The translations under genes were made by a program, and so were the position numbers. A DNA stretch of 40,330 bases, from positions 1 through 40,330 of IMG/VR virus record IMGVR_UViG_3300008114_000140. One strand, 5' to 3'. Numbering within the stretch: position 1 is the first letter of the stretch; every line of letters begins with the position of its first letter. Of the stretch, positions 32,958-40,330 are shown one piece after another. A model generated the notes under the pieces. It searched no databases and had not been told where the DNA came from. It saw only the letters and a list, made by a program, of their open reading frames with translations. This stretch comes from a virus.

Positions 32958-34553
32958 ATGGCAAATTTTGATTTAGGAAAACTTATGGAAGGCAAAAACC
33001 CACAAGCGGTAATGTTAGCTGAAACTCGTCAGTTAAAAACCAAATGGGAAAAAACTGGCCTTTTAGAAGGTATGAAAGAAAGAGAACAACACAGCATGGC
33101 TGTATTGTTAGAAAACCAAGCAAAACAATTGCTTGATGAGGCAACTCAAACTGGTACTTCAGCAGGTTCTGAAGAATGGTCTGGCGTTGCTTTACCATTA
33201 GTAAGAAGAATCTTCGGAGAAATCGCTGCAAAGGAATTCGTTAGTGTACAACCAATGAACTTACCTTCAGGTCTTATCTTCTTCTTAGATTTCAAATATG
33301 GTTCAACTGTAAACGGTAACCCTGCATTCACTGGTCAATCTTTATTCGGTGGTACTGGAGCTCAATTCGGTAGAACTGATGCAGCTGAAAACGGTCTTTA
33401 CGGAAACGGAAGATACGGATACACTGTAAACGATACTGCAGTTTCTGTAGCTGGTAACACAGTAGGAACAGGTTCTTTAGTTGGAATTGGATATGATTCA
33501 GAAGTATCTGCATCAGCTGGTTTATTCTTAAGAACAATCGCAGTACCAACTGCATCTTTAGTAGGTGCTGATTTGGAAGCAGTTAAATCATTCGCATTGA
33601 GTGGTTCAGCGGCAGCAGCTATCACAGAGGTTTACAATCAATTTACAGCCGTAATCGGTGGTAACGTTGTATTCTATGTAAAAGCAAACCCAGCTGCTGG
33701 TGGTGCAACTGCAGCAGTAAATGTTAATTTCTCTACTCAACCAGTATCTTACAACAGAGGTGACTTTGAAGATACAAACGCTGGTGTTGTAGGTTCTGAT
33801 ATCAACATTCCTGAAATTGATCTTGAATTAAAATCAGAGGCTATCGTTGCTAAGACTCGTAAGTTGAAAGCAGTATGGACTCCTGAATTAGCGCAAGACC
33901 TTAACGCTTACCATTCAATTGATGCAGAAGCTGAATTAACTTCTATGTTATCTGATTATATCTCTTTAGAGATTGATTTAGAAATCTTAGATATGTTAAA
34001 AGCTAACGCATTAACTACTGAATACTGGTCAACTAACGTTGGTGAAGAATTAGTAGGTGGTGCTTGGTCTAACATTGGTGGTGCATCAAATGCATACACT
34101 AAAAATGCATGGTTCCAGACTTTAGGTGTAAAGATTAATAAAGTATCTAACAAGATTCATCAATTAACTTTACGTGGTGGTGCTAACTTCTTAGTTGCAT
34201 CTCCTGATGTTTGTACTATTTTAGAATCTATTCCTGGATTCGTTGTAAATGCAGATAAAGACGCGGCTCAATTCGCAGCTGGTGTTACTGCAGTTGGTTC
34301 TATGAGCAATAGATACACTGTTTACAAAAACCCTTACATGACTTCTAACGAAATCTTAATGGGTTACAGAGGAAATAACTTCCTTGAGACAGGTGCTGTT
34401 TACGCTCCATATGTACCATTGATTATGACTCCATTAGTGTATGACCCTCAAAACTTCACGCCAAGACGCGGAGTTATGACTCGTTACGCTAAGAAAATGG
34501 TTCGCCCTGAGTACTATGGTAAGATTTTCATCAAAGATTTAGCAACTATCTAA
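32958..34553 (+). CDS. gp23: Major capsid protein (gp23-like), 531 aa
   Basis: Main head shell protein with HK97-type fold. T4 gp23-type landmarks: an N-terminal delta region, VALPLVRRIFGEIAAKEFVSVQPMNLPSGLIFFLDFKYG (read in parts), IDLELKSEAIVAKTRKLKAVWTPELAQDLNAYHSIDAEAELTSMLSDYISLEIDLEIL (in parts), FLVASPDVCTILESIPGF, and the C-terminus YDPQNFTPRRGVMTRYAKKMVRPEYYGKIFI. T4 gp23 (521 aa) is cut by gp21 after residue 65. Here LLDE at 58-61 followed by ATQTG is the likely cleavage site, giving a mature protein of about 470 residues. It follows the scaffold gene after 24 bases with an A-rich leader and no own late box, so the two are co-transcribed, and it precedes a strong terminator. Confidence 0.97.
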   Translation: MANFDLGKLMEGKNPQAVMLAETRQLKTKWEKTGLLEGMKEREQHSMAVLLENQAKQLLDEATQTGTSAGSEEWSGVALPLVRRIFGEIAAKEFVSVQPMNLPSGLIFFLDFKYGSTVNGNPAFTGQSLFGGTGAQFGRTDAAENGLYGNGRYGYTVNDTAVSVAGNTVGTGSLVGIGYDSEVSASAGLFLRTIAVPTASLVGADLEAVKSFALSGSAAAAITEVYNQFTAVIGGNVVFYVKANPAAGGATAAVNVNFSTQPVSYNRGDFEDTNAGVVGSDINIPEIDLELKSEAIVAKTRKLKAVWTPELAQDLNAYHSIDAEAELTSMLSDYISLEIDLEILDMLKANALTTEYWSTNVGEELVGGAWSNIGGASNAYTKNAWFQTLGVKINKVSNKIHQLTLRGGANFLVASPDVCTILESIPGFVVNADKDAAQFAAGVTAVGSMSNRYTVYKNPYMTSNEILMGYRGNNFLETGAVYAPYVPLIMTPLVYDPQNFTPRRGVMTRYAKKMVRPEYYGKIFIKDLATI

Positions 34554-34602
34554 TGATAAGTGTTTGATTAATGATGTGACTTATTAGTAACATAATAAAA
34601 TT

Positions 34603-34630
34603 GGGGGATGAGAAATCATCTCCCTTTTTT
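34603..34630 (+). terminator. Rho-independent terminator after the major capsid gene
   Basis: GGGGGATGA (34603-34611) pairs with TCATCTCCC (34616-34624) around a GAAA loop, one G-U pair, followed by six T. It is the most GC-rich hairpin in the window, about 50 bases after the capsid stop. Confidence 0.9.
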
Positions 34631-34656
34631 ATGTCTATGTGATTCTTAACTTATTT

Positions 34657-34666
34657 TATATTTATA
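34657..34666 (+). promoter_or_regulatory. Late-type promoter box TATATTTATA
   Basis: Exact box between the capsid terminator and the next gene; 42 bases before the ATG at 34709. Confidence 0.6.
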
Positions 34667-34708
34667 TTCGTATTGGTTACATAATATTAAAAACAAAAAA
34701 AAAATAAA

Positions 34709-35005
34709 ATGGCATTAAGCGAATTAGAAAGACAAGCAATTATAGATAGAGAAGGTGTAAGTCCAATCTATAATCCTGGAACTGTTGGAGTAACTATACC
34801 GGCAAATAGAACATTAAGTGAAGTTATCGATGATACATTTGCAACCGATACCGATAAAGTATCTACAAATGCAAAATTAGATGCATTATCACCATTCGCA
34901 GCAATTACAGGTAGTTGCGCAAATGATGCAGCTGCAGCCAGTGCGGGAGTTCCTGTTGGTGGATTGTATCATACATCTGGAGCTATAAAAGTTAGATTGG
35001 TATAA
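34709..35005 (+). CDS. Short fibre-like protein, 98 aa (mini-paralogue of the 35112 gene)
   Basis: Structural protein of unknown position. The first 45 residues (MALSELERQAIIDREGVSPIY, GVTIPANRTLSEVIDD) nearly repeat the start of the 464-residue protein at 35112 (MALNQLEKQAIIDREGMSPIY, GVTIPANRTIDDVIDN). The last 30 (NDAAAASAGVPVGGLYHTSGAIKVRLV) match that protein's end (NDTAAAAGGVPLGGIYRNGNVIQIRLV). The whole central region is absent. The conserved ends suggest a shared attachment and a shared C-terminal cap. It is monocistronic, with a box upstream and a perfect terminator downstream, so it may be made in large amounts. Confidence 0.82.
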   Translation: MALSELERQAIIDREGVSPIYNPGTVGVTIPANRTLSEVIDDTFATDTDKVSTNAKLDALSPFAAITGSCANDAAAASAGVPVGGLYHTSGAIKVRLV

Positions 35006-35025
35006 TATAATTTTGAAAATACAAT

Positions 35026-35056
35026 AAAGGAGATACTAATACTATCTCCTTTTTTT
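35026..35056 (+). terminator. Rho-independent terminator, perfect 10-bp stem
   Basis: AAAGGAGATA (35026-35035) pairs fully with TATCTCCTTT (35043-35052) across a 7-base loop, followed by T to 35056. It lies 20 bases after the stop of the short fibre-like gene. Confidence 0.9.
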
Positions 35057-35063
35057 ATTTTAC

Positions 35064-35117
35064 ACCCCTTTCTAACTATTCTATATTTATAAAGGTAAAC
35101 ACACCAAATATATGGCA
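35064..35117 (+). repeat. Duplicated promoter/leader segment, copy 1
   Basis: This 54-base segment runs from the CCCCTTT upstream of the late box through the ATGGCA of the next gene. It matches 36516-36569 at 48 of 54 positions without gaps. It contains the TATATTTATA box (35082-35091) and GGTAAACAC leader. Confidence 0.85.
35082..35091 (+). promoter_or_regulatory. Late-type promoter box TATATTTATA
   Basis: Exact box, 20 bases before the ATG at 35112; identical spacing in the second copy at 36534. Confidence 0.65.
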
Positions 35118-36506
35118 TTAAATCAATTAGAAAAACAGGCAATTATAGATAGAGAAGGTATGAGTCCAATCTACAACTCTGGTTTAGTTGGGGTAACTAT
35201 CCCTGCTAATAGAACGATAGATGATGTTATTGATAATGCACGTACAGCAGAAGATTTTTATTTTGATAAATTAACATCTGGATATGCAAAAGATACGGAT
35301 TTAACAGGTGGTACAATTGATGCAAAATTTAATACACTTACTGCAAATGAATATCATGTAACTATACTTTCTTCATCCGTTTTATATGCAGGTGGTTCAT
35401 CTAAATTTGGTGATACTTTTGATGATAAACATTATTTTACTGGGTCTGTTAATATTACTGGCTCTACTGTCCAAAGTGGTAATAATACTTTGATAGGTAA
35501 TACTCAATTAACTGGTAGTGTAAATATTAGTGGTTCTACTACAATTATGGGAACAACCGTTTTTAACAATTCATCAACTACAATTACGGGTTCATTATTG
35601 ATAAGCGGTTCAACTACTCAAATTGGTAATAATAGATTGCTAGGTACAACCGAATTAACTGGTTCAATTAGTATTACTGGTTCGGTTAAAGGTGTTAGTT
35701 CAATTGATTTTGATGTAACTCAACCAGTCACTACAAATATTGAGGGTAGATTGACTTGGAGTGATGCGGATGGAACTTTAAATTTAGGATTGAAAGGTGG
35801 TAATGTTACTTTACAGGTTGGACAAGAAGAAGTAGTTAGGGTTGTAAATAAAACAGGTGCAAACCTATTAGAATCTGAATACAAAGCAGTAAGGGTAAGA
35901 ACTGCAGCTGAAGGTGGAGCACAGGGACAGAGATTAGCAGTAGTAAACGCACTAGCAAACGCCGAAGTTGCCTCATCAACTACATTAGGTATTGTAACCG
36001 AAGATATTGGAATTAATCAGGAAGGATTTATAACAACATTTGGTCTTGTTAGAAACGTAAATACAACTGGTGCATTGCAGGGAGAAGATTGGAATGATGG
36101 GGATACCCTATACCTTTCACCAACTACTGCTGGTGGACTTACAAAATTTCAACCCACATCACCTCTACATTTGGTAGTTATGGGTTATGTAGTTTATTCG
36201 CATGCAAGTGCTGGAAAAATCTTCGTAAAGGTTATTAACGGATATGAATTTGGAGAATTACACGATGTTTATATTAACGAATCCACATTAGTTGGTAATG
36301 CAAAAACAACTGGTGGTAGTACATTATATAGAAGTGGTTCGGTTTATACAAATAATCAAAACGTTAGATTTACCGAAACAACTGCTATTTTAGCTCAAGT
36401 TTCCGCATCACTAAATTACGCAAACGATACCGCAGCAGCAGCTGGTGGTGTTCCTTTGGGCGGAATATATAGAAATGGTAATGTGATTCAAATTAGATTG
36501 GTGTAA
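35112..36506 (+). CDS. Fibre/virion decoration-like protein with ITGS repeats, 464 aa
   Basis: Modular virion protein. Residues 1-45 share the N-terminal module with the 98-residue protein upstream. Residues 100-200 contain repeated (N/S)ITGS, NISGST and GNTQLTGS units, likely a beta-solenoid stalk. Residues 220-390 form a globular module (VTLQVGQEEVVRVVNKTGANLLESEYKAVRV, GIVTEDIGINQEGFITTFGLVRNVNT, GDTLYLSPTTAGGLT, LVVMGYVVYSHASAGKIFV, read in parts) of a type seen in many tail proteins. The last 30 residues are the shared NDTAAAAGGVPLGGIY cap. The precise location (tail fibre, whisker or head decoration) cannot be decided from sequence. Confidence 0.8.
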   Translation: MALNQLEKQAIIDREGMSPIYNSGLVGVTIPANRTIDDVIDNARTAEDFYFDKLTSGYAKDTDLTGGTIDAKFNTLTANEYHVTILSSSVLYAGGSSKFGDTFDDKHYFTGSVNITGSTVQSGNNTLIGNTQLTGSVNISGSTTIMGTTVFNNSSTTITGSLLISGSTTQIGNNRLLGTTELTGSISITGSVKGVSSIDFDVTQPVTTNIEGRLTWSDADGTLNLGLKGGNVTLQVGQEEVVRVVNKTGANLLESEYKAVRVRTAAEGGAQGQRLAVVNALANAEVASSTTLGIVTEDIGINQEGFITTFGLVRNVNTTGALQGEDWNDGDTLYLSPTTAGGLTKFQPTSPLHLVVMGYVVYSHASAGKIFVKVINGYEFGELHDVYINESTLVGNAKTTGGSTLYRSGSVYTNNQNVRFTETTAILAQVSASLNYANDTAAAAGGVPLGGIYRNGNVIQIRLV

Positions 36507-36515
36507 TATCATTTT

Positions 36516-36569
36516 ACCCCTTTCCAACTATTTTATATTTATAGTGGTAAACACATTAAATATATGGCA
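36516..36569 (+). repeat. Duplicated promoter/leader segment, copy 2
   Basis: Second copy of the 54-base segment at 35064-35117 (48 of 54 identical). The box is at 36534-36543 and the ATG at 36564, spacing unchanged. Confidence 0.85.
36534..36543 (+). promoter_or_regulatory. Late-type promoter box TATATTTATA
   Basis: Exact box 20 bases before the ATG at 36564, inside the duplicated leader. Confidence 0.65.
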
Positions 36570-36944
36570 GCAGGTAAATATTCTTTTATAATAGAGCAAG
36601 GAGCAACAACAAATTTTCAAATCAATTGGAACGATGAGAGCGGTTCAGCGATTGATTTGAGTGGTTACCACGCTAGAATGCAAATTAGACCAGGTGTTGA
36701 ATCATCTGAAGTCTTTCTTTCACTTTCATCATCTCTAAAGTCCGATAATACGGGAATCAATTTAAGTGGTTCTAATTTTATAACTCCATTGGCAAGTGGT
36801 TCTATTGGAGTGTATATATCTGCAGCATCTTCATCAGTATTAAATTTTGGTGAAGCATTTTACGATTTAGAATTGGTAAAAGGTAATGAAGTTACAAGAT
36901 TATTAGAAGGTAAGGTTAAGTTATCTAAAAACGTAACTCGATAG
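36564..36944 (+). CDS. Small beta-rich virion protein, 126 aa
   Basis: Beta-sandwich-like protein: MAAGKYSFIIEQGATTNFQINWNDESGSAIDLSGYHARMQIRP (read in parts), SGSIGVYISAASSS and FYDLELVKGNEVTRLLEGKVKLSKNVTR. The 'GATxxxxIxWxD.....DLSGYxARMQIR' opening and 'YDLEL..G..V.RLLEGxVxLS' ending are familiar to me from small phage tail-associated proteins encoded before fibre genes. I cannot name a function. It starts a unit with the large fibre gene, whose ATG comes one base after this stop. Confidence 0.78.
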   Translation: MAAGKYSFIIEQGATTNFQINWNDESGSAIDLSGYHARMQIRPGVESSEVFLSLSSSLKSDNTGINLSGSNFITPLASGSIGVYISAASSSVLNFGEAFYDLELVKGNEVTRLLEGKVKLSKNVTR

Positions 36945-36945
36945 G

Positions 36946-39576
36946 ATGTCAGTACAAATAAGCAAAGATATAACAACTGTCCAAGTTGAAATCCCAAAAA
37001 CCAATGTAGCGGTAGAAAATGCCGTTACGAATATTAATGTCCAAACATCTCAACCTCTAGTAACAATATCACAAGCGGGTGTAAGTGGTAAGGATGGAAC
37101 ATCTGGAACATCTGGTACTTTTGGAAATGTATTGAGTAGTTCACTTAAAATTTCCGGTTCAATTATTCCAAATGTAGCTGATGGAGATTTAACATCTTCG
37201 TTTAGTTTGGGTTCTGCTACAAATGCGTGGAAAGACCTTTGGATTTCTAAGGGTACAATTTATTTTATTGGAGATAATAATGAATCTGCATCTATTTCTA
37301 TAAATGCAGACAATCAAATTGTAATATCTGATATTAATCTTGCAGGCTCATTAACTGCATCTTTAAGAGAAGGATACATTTGGGTTGGTGGACCTGGTAA
37401 CAAAAATATTGCAATACCAACTTCTTCTTTAGTAACTGGTGGTACTGGAGCAGGATTTCCATATGAAGGTGAAGCACAAATTACAGGTTCACTAATTGTA
37501 ACAGGTTCAATATTTTTAAATGGAGTTAATATAGCAGGTGGTGGAATTGGTACAAACGGCACATCTGGAACAAGCGGATTAACTATAACAGGTAGTGCTG
37601 GTTCGGATGGTACAAGCGGAACGTCTGGATTAACTATAACAGGTAGTGCTGGTACATCGGGTATTGACGGTACAAGCGGAACGTCTGGATTAACTATAAC
37701 AGGTAGCGCAGGTTCGCATGGTACATCCGGAACTTCTGGAATTTCAGTATTGGTAGATAGTGGTTCATTTGCAACAATTGGTTCAAATTCATTTAATGGT
37801 AACCAAACCATAACGGGCTCTCTTATTCAAGGATTAGAGGGGAATATAGCAACAGGAGAAAACTCACATGCTGAAGGAAGTATTACTAAAGCAATAGGAA
37901 ACTACTCACATGCTGAAGGAGATAATACTCAAGCAAAAGGAGATTACTCACACGCTGAAGGTCAAGAAACAATAGCATCAGGCTCATACTCACATGCAGA
38001 GGGGTATCAAACAATAGCATTAGCCAATCATCAACACGTACAGGGACAATATAACGCTGTATCATCTGTACCTTCCGCTTTTATTGTAGGTAATGGAACT
38101 GATGATATTAATAGAAGTAATCTTATACACGCCGCTGGAAATGAAGTGGAGATAACCGGTTCATTAAACATAAATGGTTCATTTACTTCATCATTAGCAG
38201 AAGGTTATGTTTGGGTGGGTGGAATAAACGATATAACTCATTTAGTAGCAACATCTTCATTTGCAATAACTGGTTCAAACACATTTATAGGTAATCAAAC
38301 TATAAGTGGTTCAGTTTATTTACAAAATGGTGAATCAATATTGTCTGCTGATAAATTTGATTCGCCTGCTGGAGATTTAACTTTGAGAGCAGGAGATAGT
38401 GTAACTAGTGATGCAGGAGATTTGACCGTAAGAGCGGGAGATACAGTAACAGGAATTGGTGGTAATCTCATAATATCAGCAGGAGATACTACAACAGGTA
38501 ATGCCGGTACACTTAATATAAGTAGTGGTGAAACTATAACGGGAAATGGTGGAAACTTTACAATTAACGCAGGTCAGACTATATCTGGAGACGGTGGTGA
38601 TGTAAGTATAAATGCGGGTCAAACTGTAACTGGTGCAGGTGGTGCTGTAAGTATAAAAGCAGGTGATACAGTAACTGGTGCCGGTGGTCATATAATCTTA
38701 ACAACCGGAGATTCTGTTAATGGTAATCCGGGTGATATAACATTAAGAATCGTAAGTGCATCAGTAAACAAAGATTGGGTATTTGGTAGTGCTAGTGTAA
38801 TATTTCCTGATGGAACAACACAATTAACCGCATTTACCGGAATCCCACAGGGAACGGTATCATCATCACAACAAATAACTGATTTTGGGTTTGTATCATC
38901 ATCAACCGCAGATACAACTGCATTAAATAATTTTACTAGTTCTATAATAGCGGAAATAAACGGTATTGAAGTATATACGGCATCATTAAAAGCAACCACA
39001 TTGATAAGTGGAGCTGCACAAATTACAGCATTAGGATTTGGAGCAGGTGGTGGAGATGTAACAGCACTCAATACATATACTGGTTCTCAAAGTGCAATTA
39101 CAAATATAATATTACAAACAACTGCATCTTTAAAAACTTATACATCATCAATTAGTGGAATTACTAATGCCATAATGGCTTACACCGCATCATTAAAAGC
39201 AACAACTTTAATATCTTCATCTGGACAAATTTCTGGATTTGCAACACTAACTGCAAATACATTTGTTGGAAATCAAATAATAACAGGTTCTTTAATTGTA
39301 AGTTCAACTGCAGTAAGTGATGCAACTTTATTGACAAGTAGTTCTAATCTTATTTTAAACTCTGGAAGTAATTTATACATTAATAATGGTGGTTTGGCTC
39401 AAATAAGTGGTTCACTAAATGTAACTGGGTCAGCAACTATAAATGATATTTTAATACTTACACCAAGAACAACAAATCCAACAAATCCAATTTCTGGTAG
39501 TTTTATTGTTAGTTCTAGTGGAGATACAATTAAACCATTCTTTTGGGATGGTAATGATTGGCAAGCACTTTATTAA
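36946..39576 (+). CDS. Large repeat-built tail fibre protein, 876 aa
   Basis: Fibre assembled from several repeat types. Residues 40-60 and 200-265: collagen-like GTSGTSG and LTITGSAG units. Residues 305-355: five (Y/N)SHAEG-type repeats (SHAEGDNTQAKGDYSHAEG pattern), like the head repeats of trimeric YadA-type adhesins, ending with a GNGTDDxNRSN motif. Residues 480-600: about ten 11-12-residue units of the type AGDTVTGxGGxxxI, predicting a parallel beta-helix. Two short beta/coil segments (ALNNFTSSIIAEINGIEVYTASLKATTLIS and its copy) follow, then ITGSLIVSS and a short C-terminal FWDGNDWQALY, a common fibre tip. No endosialidase-type autocleavage domain is visible. Probable trimeric host-recognition fibre. 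Confidence 0.85.
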   Translation: MSVQISKDITTVQVEIPKTNVAVENAVTNINVQTSQPLVTISQAGVSGKDGTSGTSGTFGNVLSSSLKISGSIIPNVADGDLTSSFSLGSATNAWKDLWISKGTIYFIGDNNESASISINADNQIVISDINLAGSLTASLREGYIWVGGPGNKNIAIPTSSLVTGGTGAGFPYEGEAQITGSLIVTGSIFLNGVNIAGGGIGTNGTSGTSGLTITGSAGSDGTSGTSGLTITGSAGTSGIDGTSGTSGLTITGSAGSHGTSGTSGISVLVDSGSFATIGSNSFNGNQTITGSLIQGLEGNIATGENSHAEGSITKAIGNYSHAEGDNTQAKGDYSHAEGQETIASGSYSHAEGYQTIALANHQHVQGQYNAVSSVPSAFIVGNGTDDINRSNLIHAAGNEVEITGSLNINGSFTSSLAEGYVWVGGINDITHLVATSSFAITGSNTFIGNQTISGSVYLQNGESILSADKFDSPAGDLTLRAGDSVTSDAGDLTVRAGDTVTGIGGNLIISAGDTTTGNAGTLNISSGETITGNGGNFTINAGQTISGDGGDVSINAGQTVTGAGGAVSIKAGDTVTGAGGHIILTTGDSVNGNPGDITLRIVSASVNKDWVFGSASVIFPDGTTQLTAFTGIPQGTVSSSQQITDFGFVSSSTADTTALNNFTSSIIAEINGIEVYTASLKATTLISGAAQITALGFGAGGGDVTALNTYTGSQSAITNIILQTTASLKTYTSSISGITNAIMAYTASLKATTLISSSGQISGFATLTANTFVGNQIITGSLIVSSTAVSDATLLTSSSNLILNSGSNLYINNGGLAQISGSLNVTGSATINDILILTPRTTNPTNPISGSFIVSSSGDTIKPFFWDGNDWQALY
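37611..37706 (+). repeat. 60-base tandem repeat (GTSGTSGLTITGSAG units)
   Basis: The bases from 37611 recur at 37671 with a 60-base period; 36 bases are identical, encoding TSGTSGLTITGS. A partly diverged earlier copy precedes at about 37560. The repeats encode the collagen-like part of the fibre and could expand or contract by recombination. Confidence 0.85.
38390..38740 (+). repeat. Tandem 33-36-base repeats encoding a beta-helix
   Basis: About ten diverged units, each reading roughly GCAGGAGATACTGTAACTGG-like sequence, encode the AGDTVTGxGGxxxI motif in the fibre protein. Divergence at third positions indicates old duplications under protein-level selection. Confidence 0.75.
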
Positions 39577-39578
39577 TT

Positions 39579-40154
39579 ATGGCAATAGAATTTACAAACG
39601 GATACCAAATTATTTCAAATACACCATTTTATTCTAATATTGATAATTACATAATAAATGGTGTAAGGCAGGCATCTACCGGAGAATTATTTAGAAGTAA
39701 TATAACTCCCAGTAGAAGAATGACAGTCACACAAACTATTACATTTACAGGATTTAGAATGGTCAGAATACCAAATGATAACTGGAATCAATTATCAACA
39801 GTTGCTTTTTATTCACCAAATGTTTCTTTAGCAGTTGTAGGTGGTAGTGGAGGAACAATTGATGGTGGGGTTTCATCTAAAAGTTTTGAGACTAAATCAG
39901 TTACAAACCGTCCAAATGTAACGGCTCAAAGAGCAAATCAGACTTGGCAATATGATATAAACATCATTAGAGCGGTAAACAATTCCGTAACTACCCTAAC
40001 ACCTGGCGAATACAGCTTAACAGTATTGGGAAAAAGTGGGATTGGAAATTTGACAATAGCAACCCTAACAAATTCTTTATTTCCAATTGATACCACTAAA
40101 AAGATATATCCATCCTCAAATGTATCAACACACTTTGTAATTGAAGTGTTTTAG
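39579..40154 (+). CDS. Hypothetical structural protein, 191 aa
   Basis: Not recognised. The ATG at 39579 (MAIEFTNGYQIISN) lies just after the fibre stop and is preferred to an in-frame TTG at 39558 that overlaps it. Soluble, beta-rich, Ser/Thr/Asn-rich without Cys. Segments such as RMTVTQTITFTGFRMVRIPNDNW, TWQYDINIIRAVN and LTPGEYSLTVLGKSG suggest a single beta-sandwich domain. Its location after the fibre gene suggests a fibre-associated or capping protein, or a carbohydrate-binding accessory. Confidence 0.75.
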   Translation: MAIEFTNGYQIISNTPFYSNIDNYIINGVRQASTGELFRSNITPSRRMTVTQTITFTGFRMVRIPNDNWNQLSTVAFYSPNVSLAVVGGSGGTIDGGVSSKSFETKSVTNRPNVTAQRANQTWQYDINIIRAVNNSVTTLTPGEYSLTVLGKSGIGNLTIATLTNSLFPIDTTKKIYPSSNVSTHFVIEVF

Positions 40155-40190
40155 GGATATATCTCTCAAATAACTAATCTTCCCTTTTCT

Positions 40191-40200
40191 AATATTTATA
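40191..40200 (+). promoter_or_regulatory. Late-type box AATATTTATA
   Basis: One mismatch from consensus, 24 bases before the last ATG of the window. A second variant box, TATACTTATA, lies at 40215-40224 directly against that ATG. Confidence 0.5.
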
Positions 40201-40224
40201 AGTAACCTAAAATATATACTTATA

Positions 40225-40330
40225 ATGGCATTAGAAACTTTAATATATCCTGGTTCATCTTCGTTCTTTCCGGGACAAACTCCTTTTGGAATATATGATA
40301 ACGATTATGAGTTCCAAGAAGAAGCTCCAA
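40225..40330 (+). CDS. Start of a structural-region protein, 3' partial
   Basis: The first 35 codons are present; the gene runs off the right edge. The N-terminus reads MALETLIYPGSSSFFPGQTPFG followed by an acidic IYDNDYEFQEEAP. The short Pro/Gly/Phe-rich opening and the late-type boxes upstream suggest another structural protein. No family can be assigned from so short a piece. Confidence 0.75.
   Translation, partial: MALETLIYPGSSSFFPGQTPFGIYDNDYEFQEEAP

Noticed and set aside
37314-37811. 165-codon minus-strand frame rich in Val and Pro
   Set aside because: It is the shadow of the GTSGTSG/ITGS repeats of the fibre gene; its repetitive composition follows from those repeats.
37860-38000. 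Regularly spaced repeats as a CRISPR array
   Set aside because: The repeats are in frame, encode SHAEG units inside a fibre gene, and vary at third positions; there are no conserved repeat/unique spacer boundaries or cas genes.

Overview
The window looks like part of the genome of a large T4-like (myovirus-type) tailed phage. Head genes are recognisable in T4-like order: terminase large subunit (gp17-like), portal (gp20-like), prohead protease (gp21-like), acidic scaffold (gp22-like) and major capsid protein (gp23-like). A gp47/gp46-type recombination nuclease lies at the left edge. The DNA is AT-rich, almost every gene is on the + strand, and start codons follow A-rich leaders without clear Shine-Dalgarno sequences. 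Two genes have an upstream TTTG-N20-TATATTTR element, which matches the promoter consensus of Bacteroidota. I therefore infer a Bacteroidota (flavobacterial-type) host. I saw no tRNA, rRNA, integrase, IS element or CRISPR array, and no gene-free stretch longer than 300 bases.

Layout. 1-2913: an Mre11-like nuclease fused to a Rad50-like ATPase, cut by the left edge, followed by a tiny convergent ribbon-helix-helix gene on the minus strand (2903-3079). 3177-12569: adhesion module with a 2512-residue fibre protein, a probable tail-fibre assembly chaperone and a mucin-like, threonine-rich protein. 12587-18456: glycosylation island with a glycosyltransferase/radical-SAM fusion, a two-domain glycosyltransferase, a protein O-heptosyltransferase homologue (TibC/Aah type) and an RfaE2/HldE-C-like nucleotidylyltransferase. 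Two related coiled-coil genes (14619 and 18492) bracket most of it. 18897-21680: a 927-residue fusion of an NMN-adenylyltransferase-like domain, a DUF5661-like segment and a ligase-like nucleotidyltransferase. 21732-34553: packaging and head module, interrupted by a DNA methyltransferase with its own host-type promoter (30321-31640). 34709-40330: repeat-rich fibre and other structural proteins, the last gene cut by the right edge.

How the parts may work together. Head genes build a T4-like prohead that gp21 matures. The adhesion module supplies receptor-binding fibres. The glycosylation island could make an activated heptose and transfer it, with other sugars, to Thr/Ser-rich virion proteins such as the adjacent mucin-like protein. 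This phage-encoded protein O-glycosylation system is the most interesting inference from the window. Most transcription units start with a TATATTTATA-like box that I interpret as the phage late promoter. The two host-type promoters overlap terminator-like hairpins and lie so close to the ATG that leaderless mRNAs are likely.

Two genes appear broken. The portal switches frame at about 25490 and lacks a segment expected from the family. A prohead-region gene switches frame near 29860. These are either assembly errors or real lesions. Family assignments come from reading motifs by eye; no database search was run.
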